Part shown: one piece after another, positions 57,840-64,000 of the stretch
How the letters are laid out: each line of letters begins with the position of its first letter
Numbering within the stretch: the stretch's first letter is position 1
NCBI GenBank assembly: GCA_965242495.1
Contig: OZ251446.1
Span: 248,001 to 312,000, forward strand
DNA: 64,000 nucleotides
Source of the DNA: CBDESN01 sp965242495
GTDB lineage: Bacteria > Pseudomonadota > Alphaproteobacteria > MPNO01
Reading direction: 5' to 3'
The notes under the pieces: model-generated
What the model was told of the DNA's origin: nothing
Database searches by the model: none
What the model saw: the letters and a program-made list of their open reading frames with translations, nothing else
Position numbers and translations under genes: made by a program

Positions 57840-58159
57840 AGAGCACCTTGCCATCCCGCAGCGCCCGCGCGAGGACGTTGTTGAGGGAGTCGCGCCAGTA
57901 TTCCACCTCGCCCTGGCTGTAGAGCAGAACGTCCTTGCAAACGCCGAACTCCGCCAGCGCCCGGTAGAGACGCACGGACTGACTCGGCGCGTCGGCAGCG
58001 GCCGGAGCCGAAAGGTTCGGCTTCCACGACGATGAAGTCGAAGTCGGACTCCGATGTCGCGTCGCCCCGCGCCTGCGAACCGAACAGGATGATCTGCTCC
58101 GGATCCACCTCCTCGACGATGGCGCGCGCCATGCGTTCGAGCAGTGCGTCGCTCGCCAT
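57805..58159 (-). pseudogene. MNT nucleotidyltransferase of a HEPN/MNT module, frameshifted
   Basis: Seen: from the ATG at 58157-58159, IVEEVDPEQIILFGSQARGD and ATSESDFDFIVVEAEPFG give the GS-(x)n-DxD motif of minimal nucleotidyltransferases. Near 57980 the frame shifts by one base; the next frame continues SVRLYRALAEFGVCKDVLLY and YWRDSLNNVLARALRDGKVL to a stop at 57805. The repaired product would be of normal length. Known: MNT antitoxins AMPylate or counter HEPN RNases. With the truncated HEPN gene downstream, the module is dead. An IS relic ends 38 bp before the start. Confidence 0.8.
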
Positions 58160-58196
58160 GGCGTCGCCCCCTTCCCTTGCTGGTCTGGCCGCAAAA

Positions 58197-58368
58197 GAGT
58201 TGAGTGGTATCGGTGTCTTGGGGTTCCTTCGTCGTGTGGAGCAACGAGGGAGCTCCAAGATGTGGACTGAGACCACTCGCCGCCAGCATGCGCGCAAGGG
58301 GTTGCGCTGTGCAAGCGATTTGACGGATGCCGAATGGAGCGTGATCGAGCCGTTGCCGCCGCGCCGCG
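58197..58368 (+). mobile_element. Left-end relic of the same IS5-type element as at 21.4 kb
   Basis: Begins GAGTTGAGTGGT and has ATG at 58260 reading MWTETTRRQHARKGLRCASD, then LTDAEWSVIEPLPPR, the N-terminus of an IS5/IS1182-type transposase. It ends within the first 40 codons at a poly-A/CTTGACC change. It matches 21411-21514 for about 100 bp on the opposite strand. The stretch 57638-58504 therefore holds only relics and the broken MNT/HEPN genes. Confidence 0.8.
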
Positions 58369-58504
58369 CCGAAAAAACGCTTGACCCCTCTCCCTCCCGC
58401 GTATGGTGGCCGCGGGTCGGTTCGGGGCAAGGCGAGGCGACGCGCGAATGGCTCCGCGAGTCCGAGACCGCGCCGTTCCCGACCCCCGGCGAGGAGGCGC
58501 AAGC

Positions 58505-59803
58505 ATGAGTACGGCCGAGACGCCCGGCGGTCCGGAGTCCCGCGGCGGGCGCGCGGCGACGTATCGCACGCGCGCCAAGCGGCCGCGCAGCGCCGCGCTT
58601 GCGTACTTCGCCGCCGCCTGCGCCCTGCCCGGGGCGGCGTTCGCCGTCGCATGGTTCGCCGACGTGGTCGTGAAGCGGGACGTCGACCCGTTCCGCACGG
58701 CGGAGGCGTCCCCGGCGGCGCCGCAAAAACCCGACTTCAACGACGTCGCTCTCGATCCCTCCACCGGAAGGTTCATCGTCGTCGGCGACGACGGCGTCAT
58801 TCTGACCTCGGAACGGGACGGCCGGGCTTGGCGAGCCGTCGACGCCGGAACGGAGGACGATCTCCACTCGATCGCGGTCGCGGACGACGGCCAAGTCGCC
58901 GTCGCCGTCGGCGACGCCGGCGCCATTTTGACCTCCCGCGGCTGCTGTGAGAGTTGGGCGGCGCGCGAAAGCAACACGAGAAGGGACTTCAACGAGGTCG
59001 CGCTGAGTGCGGACGGCGAGACCGCCGTCGCCGTGGGCGAGGACGGCCTGATCCGGGTTTCCGACGATCGGGGCGAGACGTGGCGCCCGCCGAAGCCGAC
59101 CAACGTCACGGCGAAGGACGTCAACGGAGTCGCGGTCTCGCCGAGCGCGGAGGGCGTAGTTTCGATCGTCGCGGCGGGGGACGACGGAACCCTGCTGCGG
59201 TCCTCCTCCGACGCCGTCGAAACCTGGCGGGAAGCCCGCGCTCCGCCCTCCGGCAAAGCCGGGAAGAAGAGCGATTTCGAGGCGGTCGCGTTCGGCGGCG
59301 CGCGCGTCGTCGCCGTCGGCGACGACGGCGCCATCGTCGTTTCTTCCGACGCCGGCGAAAACTGGGAGGACGGGAGCGGCGACGCGAAAGACGATTTCGA
59401 GGCGGTCGCCTTCAGCGGAGACGGCGAGACCGGCGTCGCCGTAGGCCGGGGCCGGGATGGCTTCGTCCGGCTCTCGGCGGACGGCGGCGAAACGTGGAGT
59501 CCCAGCGAAACCAGAGCCGGGCGCCTCGACGCCGCGGCCTTGAGCGCCGACGGCAGGATCGCCGTCGCCGCGGGTCGGGACGGCGCCCTTCTGATCTTCA
59601 CCCGCGACGACGGCGCATGGACCGGCCTCGACAGTGAAACGTCGAACCGTTTCAATGCGATCGCCTTCGGGAACGGCGACGAAGCGGCGATCGCCGTCGG
59701 CGACGGAGGAACGATAGCACGGTTGGCGTTCGCCCAAGAGGGCGTATCGCTCGAAGTCGAAACGATCGCCGTGAGCGACGTGGAGAACGATCGCCGCGAG
59801 TGA
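58505..59803 (+). CDS. Membrane-anchored BNR/Ycf48-like beta-propeller protein
   Basis: Seen: 432 residues; cytoplasmic basic N-terminus, one membrane helix (ALAYFAAACALPGAAFAVAW at about 31-50), then eight repeats of about 42 residues of the form F-(N/E)-(D/A)-VA-(L/F)...VGDDG-(V/A)-I-(L/V)-xS-x-(D/E)-x-G-(R/E)-x-W. Asp-rich blades such as VVVGDDGVILTS and VAVGEDGLIRVSDDRGETW are typical of sortilin/BNR and Ycf48-like propellers. Cys residues GCCESW sit in the second blade. ATG 58505 follows GAGGAGG. An eight-blade propeller facing the periplasm is likely; ligand and role are unknown, and no photosynthesis genes are near. Confidence 0.78.
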   Translation: MSTAETPGGPESRGGRAATYRTRAKRPRSAALAYFAAACALPGAAFAVAWFADVVVKRDVDPFRTAEASPAAPQKPDFNDVALDPSTGRFIVVGDDGVILTSERDGRAWRAVDAGTEDDLHSIAVADDGQVAVAVGDAGAILTSRGCCESWAARESNTRRDFNEVALSADGETAVAVGEDGLIRVSDDRGETWRPPKPTNVTAKDVNGVAVSPSAEGVVSIVAAGDDGTLLRSSSDAVETWREARAPPSGKAGKKSDFEAVAFGGARVVAVGDDGAIVVSSDAGENWEDGSGDAKDDFEAVAFSGDGETGVAVGRGRDGFVRLSADGGETWSPSETRAGRLDAAALSADGRIAVAAGRDGALLIFTRDDGAWTGLDSETSNRFNAIAFGNGDEAAIAVGDGGTIARLAFAQEGVSLEVETIAVSDVENDRRE

Positions 59804-60050
59804 CGCGGAGACGGACCCGGCGCGCGACGGAACGGAGTCGGGGGCCGGGCGAAACCGTAAGCGCCCGCGCGTCGAGCCGCGCCCTGCGCGCCGACCGACT
59901 CCGCCCGTGGTTCGCCTCCATGGCCTGTGCGCCGCGCTGCGCCCCGCGCCGCATCGCCTGCGCCCGATGATCCGCCGCCGCGGCGTGAAGCGGCGTATAC
60001 GGGCGCGGCCGTCCTGCTATAGTCGGGCCGCGTCGGGAGGGAGGAAGGCG

Positions 60051-60338
60051 ATGGTGATCGAGATCGCGACCCTGTTCGTGACCGCCGCGGCCGAGGCCGA
60101 TTTCGTGCGCGGGTTCGAGGCCGCGGCCCCCATCCTCCGGCGGCAGGCCGGATGCCGGTCGCTCCGCTGGGGCAAGCGCGTCGAACCCGAACTCGCCTAC
60201 GTCCTGGAGGTCGAGTGGGACGACGTCCAGGACCATTTCGACTTCCGCGAGACCGAGGACTACGCGGCCTTCGGGGGCCATTTCCGGGCGTTCCTGTCGA
60301 AGCCGCCCGAGGTCGTCCACTTCGCGCCCGGCGGCTGA
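60051..60338 (+). CDS. Antibiotic-biosynthesis-monooxygenase-like (ABM) small protein
   Basis: Seen: 95 residues, MVIEIATLFVTAAAEADFVR, then FEAAAPILRRQAGCRSLRWG and VLEVEWDDVQDHFDFRETED with YAAFGGHFRAFL, the pattern of dimeric ferredoxin-like ABM proteins. They include small oxygenases and haem-degrading enzymes as well as non-enzymatic subunits. ATG 60051 follows GGGAGGGAGGAAGG. It begins a three-gene run with a glutathione transferase and TenA (26- and 19-bp gaps). Region 59804-60050 contains no gene. Confidence 0.82.
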   Translation: MVIEIATLFVTAAAEADFVRGFEAAAPILRRQAGCRSLRWGKRVEPELAYVLEVEWDDVQDHFDFRETEDYAAFGGHFRAFLSKPPEVVHFAPGG

Positions 60339-60364
60339 ACCGATCCACGAAAGGCGAGCCGGCG

Positions 60365-60997
60365 ATGATATTCTACGACTGGTCGATCGCGCCCAACCCC
60401 CGGCGCGTCCGCATCTTCCTCGCCGAGAAGGGCGTCGACCTCCCGACCGAGCAGGCCGGGCCGCCCGACAAGGCCGTTCTGTATCCCGAATTCCTCGACA
60501 AGCATCCGCATCGCCGCACGCCGCTTCTGGAGCTCGACGACGGGACCTGCATCGTCGAGGCGATGGCGATCTGCCGCTATCTGGAGGAACTCCATCCCGC
60601 CCCGCCGCTGATGGGGACGGATGCGCGCGAACGCGCCCTCGTCGACATGTGGGAGCGGAGCGCCGAACAGGAGGGCTTGGTGGCGGCGTCGGAAGTGTTG
60701 CGCAACACCGCCCGGTCGTTTTCCGGGCGCGGCGTCCCGGGGGCGCCGGGTCCGATCGAGCAGATCCCGGCTCTGGCCGAACGCGGCCGGGCGCGCCTGG
60801 CCTGGTTCTTCGAGAAGTTCGACCGCCAGCTCGCCGACAACGAATTCGTCGCCGGCGGCCGGTTCAGCGTCGCCGACGTGACGACGCTCTGCGCGGTCGA
60901 TTTCGCCCGCTTCTGCAAGCTGGAGATCCCCGAATCCTGCGGGAATCTCGGACGCTGGCGCGAGGCGGTCTCGGCGCGCCCCGCCGCCCGGCTGTGA
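60365..60997 (+). CDS. Glutathione S-transferase family protein
   Basis: Conjugates or otherwise uses glutathione. Seen: 210 residues; thioredoxin-like N-terminal domain with FYDWSIAPNPRRVRIFLAEKG (Ser/Tyr region and Pro/Arg helix), cis-Pro in HRRTPLLELDDG with the Glu-Ala GSH-binding pair in IVEAMAICRYLEE, then an all-helical C-domain ending WFFEKFDRQLADNEFVAGGR and FSVADVTTLCAVDF, the N-capping box of GSTs. Glutathione reductase is also in the window. Located between an ABM protein and TenA. Confidence 0.9.
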   Translation: MIFYDWSIAPNPRRVRIFLAEKGVDLPTEQAGPPDKAVLYPEFLDKHPHRRTPLLELDDGTCIVEAMAICRYLEELHPAPPLMGTDARERALVDMWERSAEQEGLVAASEVLRNTARSFSGRGVPGAPGPIEQIPALAERGRARLAWFFEKFDRQLADNEFVAGGRFSVADVTTLCAVDFARFCKLEIPESCGNLGRWREAVSARPAARL

Positions 60998-61016
60998 TCG
61001 GCGGGGCCGCCGGCGG

Positions 61017-61712
61017 ATGACGGCGAACCGGCCGCTGGCGCCCGACGGCAGCCTGTTCGACCGGCTGCGCCGCAGCTGCGGCGACGACTGGCGCGCCTAT
61101 ACCCGACACGCCTTCGTCCGGCAGCTCGCCGCGGGGACGCTGCCCGAGGCGTGCTTCCGCCATTATCTGGCGCAGGACTATCTGTTCCTGATCCACTTCG
61201 CCCGCGCCTATGCGCTCGCCGCCTACAAGTCCGAAACGATCGCCGACATCCGCGACGCGGCGCGGTCGGTCGCGGCGATCGTCGACAGCGAAATGTCGCT
61301 CCACGTCGCGTATTGCCGCGGTTGGGGGCTGGACGAGGCGGCGCTCGCCGCAACGCGCGAGGCCGCGGCCACCACCGCCTATACCCGCTACGTCCTGGAG
61401 CGCGGCGCGGCCGGCGACCTCCTCGACCTGCACACCGCGCTCGCCCCCTGCGTCGTCGGCTATGCCGAGATCGCCGAGGCGCTCAAGGACGACCCCGCGA
61501 CGGCGACCGACGGCAACCGCTACGGCGATTGGATCGAGACCTATGCCGGCGAGGAGTACCGCGACGTCGCGCGCGCCGCGGTGGACCGGCTCGACGAGCT
61601 GGATTCCCGCCGCGGCGCGCCCAACCGCTTCGCCGCCTTGGCGGAGACCTTCCGCCAGGCGACCCGCCTGGAAGCGGATTTCTGGCGGATGGGGCTGACG
61701 ATGGCGGAATAG
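61017..61712 (+). CDS. tenA: TenA-family thiaminase II / aminopyrimidine hydrolase
   Basis: Known: TenA salvages base-degraded thiamin by hydrolysing formylaminopyrimidine derivatives. Seen: 231 residues; ACFRHYLAQDYLFLIHFARA with the conserved D-x-x-x-x-x-x-x-Y, ESEMSLH-like SEMSLHVAYC, the Cys-containing ALAPCVVGYAEI with the usual catalytic Cys, YGDWIETYAGEEY with its Glu and Tyr, and a final FRQATRLEADFWRMGL. All normal TenA landmarks are present. No TPP riboswitch is visible before it, and no other thiamin genes are near. It closes the ABM-GST-tenA run. Confidence 0.92.
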   Translation: MTANRPLAPDGSLFDRLRRSCGDDWRAYTRHAFVRQLAAGTLPEACFRHYLAQDYLFLIHFARAYALAAYKSETIADIRDAARSVAAIVDSEMSLHVAYCRGWGLDEAALAATREAAATTAYTRYVLERGAAGDLLDLHTALAPCVVGYAEIAEALKDDPATATDGNRYGDWIETYAGEEYRDVARAAVDRLDELDSRRGAPNRFAALAETFRQATRLEADFWRMGLTMAE

Positions 61713-61924
61713 CCCGCAACCGGGCCCGATCGGTTTCCGTTCGTCGTCGTCGGAACGTCGCCGCGCTCCCGCTCGGCGCCCGCCCTACATTGCTCGGGGG
61801 GAGGGGGAGGGGAGGTCGTTTGGAGTCCGGCGCATCGCGCCGAAAGATTCCGAGCCGGGCCGCGCCATCGCCCATCCGGGCATCGCCGGCGACGGCGGCC
61901 GGACGTGGGAAGGCCCGCGCGCGG

Positions 61925-61981
61925 TTACGCCGCGGGTTCGCCGCGCAGGATGGCGAGGATGGCCGAGGTATCGACGATCAC
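61925..61981 (-). pseudogene. VapC toxin stub
   Basis: The GTG at 61979-61981 overlaps the vapB stop (GTGA) and opens IVDTSAILAILRGEPAA, the first PIN-domain strand and helix with the metal Asp. A stop after 18 codons removes the rest, and no continuation is found in other frames. Confidence 0.75.
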
Positions 61982-62163
61982 TTGGGCAGGCCCCGCTCGT
62001 CGTAGAGCAGGTCGCCATGCTCCACGGCCGACGGTCCAGGCCCCAGAAGGCCGGCGCACCGCCGTCCGATGGCGCGCAGGTCCCGGGCCAAGGCGTCGGC
62101 GGCGCGCCGCCATCGTTCGCGTTCCGGGCGTTCGCCCAGCGCGACGGTGATCAGGCCCATCAT
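61978..62163 (-). pseudogene. VapB antitoxin, 5' truncated
   Basis: Seen: ITVALGERPERERWRRAADA, then RAIGRRC and DLLYDERGLPK, the C-terminal part of Rv0623-type VapB antitoxins. The N-terminal ribbon-helix-helix of about 28 residues is missing; the current ATG may be chance. It overlaps vapC as in intact modules. The stretch 61713-61924 holds nothing. Confidence 0.65.
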
Positions 62164-62284
62164 CCGTTTCCCGGTAGAGGGATCAAGATATGTCTACCCT
62201 AAGCGCCGCGGACTCCGAAGTCCAGCAGCATGGCGCCCTCCTCCACGAGGTCGCCCACGTCGAAGCGAATCGCGCCGACAGCCC

Positions 62285-62960
62285 CTTCCGTCATTCCCGC
62301 GAAAGAGTGTGTGAAGAAACCCCAAGACCTGTGGTCCATCCAGTCGATTCACCACATTTGACCCACATATGTTCCTCATATAGACCATTTATGTTTCTAT
62401 CGACACGGCGAAAATTCCGAATTACGCGGATGCCTTGGGATTTCTTCACACACTCGAAAGCGGGAATCCAGGACAGGAAAGGACGGGTCCTTGCGGCGTA
62501 TCCGCCTCGAGCCGATGGCCTTCCTCGGGCCGTCATCGCAGCCCCCCTCCGTCATTCCCGCGAAAGCGGGAATCCAGGGCGGGGCAGGACGGGTCCTTGG
62601 CCGACGTCACAGGCCCTTCGGCCCCATGGAAGCAGGAAGCGGGATGCGAATATGGATTCCCGCTTTCGCGGGAATGACGGAAGGGGGGGCGTATCCGCCT
62701 CGAGCCGATGGCCTTCCTCGGGCCGTCATCGCAGCCCCCCTCGTCATTCCCGCGAAAGCGGGAATCCAGGGCGGGAAAGGACGGGTCTTTGGCGTCCGCC
62801 TCGACCGACGGCCTCCCTCGAGCCGTCGTCACAGGCCCCTCGTCCCCACGGAAACAGGAATCGGGATACGAATATGGATTCCCGCTTTCGCGGGAATGAC
62901 GGAAGGGGGGGGGCGTATCCGCCTCGAGCCGATGGCCTCCGTCATTTCCCCGGTCGGGGC
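62285..62960. repeat. Cluster of palindromic intergenic repeats
   Basis: Five intact copies of the ATTCCCGC(GAAA/TTTC)GCGGGAAT palindrome lie at about 62554, 62656, 62746 and 62878 plus one split by the MITE at 62293-62467. They alternate in orientation and are separated by a companion box (CCGCCTCGAGCCGATGGCC) and ACGGGTCC(T) links. A unit of about 200 bp (box, palindrome, GGACGGGTC, palindrome) is repeated twice in tandem. Confidence 0.92.
62306..62454. mobile_element. 149-bp MITE inserted inside a palindromic repeat
   Basis: Ends AGTGTGTGAAGAAACCCC and (inward) AGTGTGTGAAGAAATCCC form 21-bp inverted repeats with one mismatch. CGAAAG flanks it on both sides, a 6-bp target duplication; removing element and one copy restores a perfect ATTCCCGCGAAAGCGGGAAT. 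The interior is AT-rich and non-coding. Confidence 0.9.
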
Positions 62961-62965
62961 CGGGG

Positions 62966-64000
62966 CTAGAACAGCACCTGCAACCCCAGGCTGCCGCCGT
63001 ATTCGCGGGTTCCGCCGCCGCTGGTCCGCCAGCTTGCGGCGATCCTGGCCAGGACGTTCTCGTCCAGCGCGAACGCCCCTCCGGCCTCCAGGCGCAGGGC
63101 CGTCGGGCGGGCCTCCGCCTGCAGCGCCTCGCCGCCGATCCTCACCTTGGTCTCGTCCGCAAACCCCTGCTCCACGTCCAGCGAGCCGAACAGGCGGCCC
63201 GGGGCGCCGCGCGATCCCGTCTCGGCCTCCAGCGTCACCCCCAACCGGCCCGTCACGCCGCCCGCATCCTCCATCGGCACCCGGGCCCGCGGACCGCCGG
63301 CCCTCTCCATGTCCGTGAACGCCGACAACTCGACCCCCGACCACGCCACGCCCGCGCGCGGCGTCACGAACGCTCCGCCCAGGGGCAGCCGCCCGCCGAC
63401 TTCCGCGCCCAGCGCGTACCCCGCCCCCGAAACGTCCTTCTTCACCAGCCCGCCGAAGGCGTAGGACTTGAGGTCGACGTCGTACAACGTCATCTGCGCC
63501 TGCGCCTGCGCATAGAACCCCTCGGCGAGCCAGGCGGCGGAGACGCCCGCCCCCACGCCGTTCAGCTCGATCTCGCCCACGCCCGCCATCTCCGCCTTGC
63601 CGCGCAGCCCGTGCGCCGACGCCCCCAGCCGGCCGTTCTCGCCGACGCGGAGATCGACGCCCGCCCGCCCCACGCTCCGGCGGTGGTCGTAGGCGAGCCT
63701 TCCGGGCGAGGTCGACTTCTTCGCCCGCCATTCGCCATGCGCCGCCGCAGCCTGCGCCCAGCCGCCATGCGCGTCGCGGGCCGCCGACGCCCGCTCCGCC
63801 CAGGTCGGCAGGCGGTTCATCGCCAGCAGCACCGAAGGCAGCGCCTCGTACAGGCGGCAGCGTCCGTCCCCCGCCTCCGCGCAGGATGAGAACGTCAGCC
63901 TCCCCGGCGGCTTCGGCTTCGACAAGTCAACAAGCCCGCTGGTGTCCAGCGTACCGTCGCGTCTGACCGTCACCGTCCCGGTGGAGTAACCGGTGGGCGC
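62966..64000 (-). CDS. Autotransporter C-terminal beta-barrel (N-terminus beyond the window)
   Basis: Translocator domain of a type V secreted surface protein. Seen: at least 345 residues, open through the right edge, so the passenger lies beyond. LPSVLLAMNRLPTWAERA marks the linker helix, then alternating amphipathic strands such as GRLGASAHGLRGKAEMAGVG, FYAQAQAQMTLYDVDLKSYA, GGAFVTPRAGVAWSGVELSA and the final GGSLGLQVLF ending in Phe, the BAM-recognised C-terminus. This is the AidA/autotransporter-barrel pattern of alphaproteobacteria. The palindromic repeat field starts immediately downstream, so it is the last gene before repetitive sequence. Confidence 0.9.
   Translation of the reverse strand, partial: APTGYSTGTVTVRRDGTLDTSGLVDLSKPKPPGRLTFSSCAEAGDGRCRLYEALPSVLLAMNRLPTWAERASAARDAHGGWAQAAAAHGEWRAKKSTSPGRLAYDHRRSVGRAGVDLRVGENGRLGASAHGLRGKAEMAGVGEIELNGVGAGVSAAWLAEGFYAQAQAQMTLYDVDLKSYAFGGLVKKDVSGAGYALGAEVGGRLPLGGAFVTPRAGVAWSGVELSAFTDMERAGGPRARVPMEDAGGVTGRLGVTLEAETGSRGAPGRLFGSLDVEQGFADETKVRIGGEALQAEARPTALRLEAGGAFALDENVLARIAASWRTSGGGTREYGGSLGLQVLF

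Noticed and set aside
60980..61017. TPP riboswitch before tenA
   Set aside because: The gap is 19 bp and inside a run of coupled genes; no conserved TPP aptamer sequence is present.
62285..62960. CRISPR array
   Set aside because: Repeats alternate in orientation, spacings vary, and the spacers are themselves repeated boxes; no cas genes.
1..64000. tRNA or rRNA genes
   Set aside because: No intergenic stretch shows a GTTCRANNC T-arm with a matching acceptor stem; I saw none, though a covariance search was not possible.

Overview
The window is 64 kb of very GC-rich chromosome, almost certainly from an alphaproteobacterium. The best evidence is the conserved block bamE / CBP3-type ubiquinol-cytochrome c chaperone / DUF177 / rpmF / plsX / fabH at 34.4-38.3 kb, which is typical of that class. 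Class II DAHP synthase, a PhoB regulator and a catabolic gene set rich in Rieske oxygenases and alpha/beta hydrolases fit a metabolically broad, Rhodospirillales-like organism; the exact lineage is not decidable here.

Layout. 0-3.8 kb: a tight minus-strand DNA-modification operon of clearly lower GC (D12 adenine methylase, NotI-like endonuclease, a 63-residue protein, C5 cytosine methylase, DUF4928 protein running off the left edge), directly downstream of smc. 3.8-8 kb: smc and a membrane-anchored DsbA-like thioredoxin. 8.6-15.7 kb: small-molecule genes (beta-hydroxyacid dehydrogenase, FrsA-like hydrolase, 2-hydroxyacid dehydrogenase, aspartate dehydrogenase-like protein, CoA ligase) and a TbpB-like surface lipoprotein. 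15.7-22 kb: a mosaic graveyard of IS5-type transposase relics, an AT-rich HNH gene, a phage YqaJ exonuclease, an antitoxin stub and a frameshifted UvrD-type helicase. 22-34.3 kb: catabolic genes, an orphan phoB, an intact IS481-type element, a Rieske / NicX-like / hydrolase operon, and a translationally coupled acyl-CoA dehydrogenase / two-EamA-transporter operon. 34.4-43.5 kb: core genes (bamE to fabH), a CoxG-like protein, gabD, gor and class II DAHP synthase. 43.5-57.4 kb: a secreted hydrolase, an orphan SPPF methylase, an SDR lacking its catalytic serine, an MFS transporter, an EutA-like ATPase, a bicupin, a GMC oxidoreductase, a UbiD-type decarboxylase, a second Rieske oxygenase and apt. 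57.4-62.9 kb: a non-autonomous IS481 derivative, broken HEPN/MNT and VapBC toxin-antitoxin loci, a BNR propeller protein, a monooxygenase / GST / TenA operon and a dense field of palindromic repeats with a nested MITE. The last kilobase is the C-terminal barrel of an autotransporter that runs off the right edge.

Working together: the UbiD, GMC, bicupin and Rieske genes at 51-57 kb, and the Rieske / NicX-like / hydrolase operon at 28-31 kb, look like ring-hydroxylation, decarboxylation and ring-cleavage modules for aromatic or N-heteroaromatic compounds; substrates are not determined by the sequence. The most unusual material is the five-gene modification operon and the mobile-element archaeology: an IS481 element and its 204-bp derivative with matching ends and 4-bp target duplications, a HEPN gene fused to an IS5 relic at a shared 12-bp stretch, and a 149-bp MITE inserted inside a palindromic repeat.
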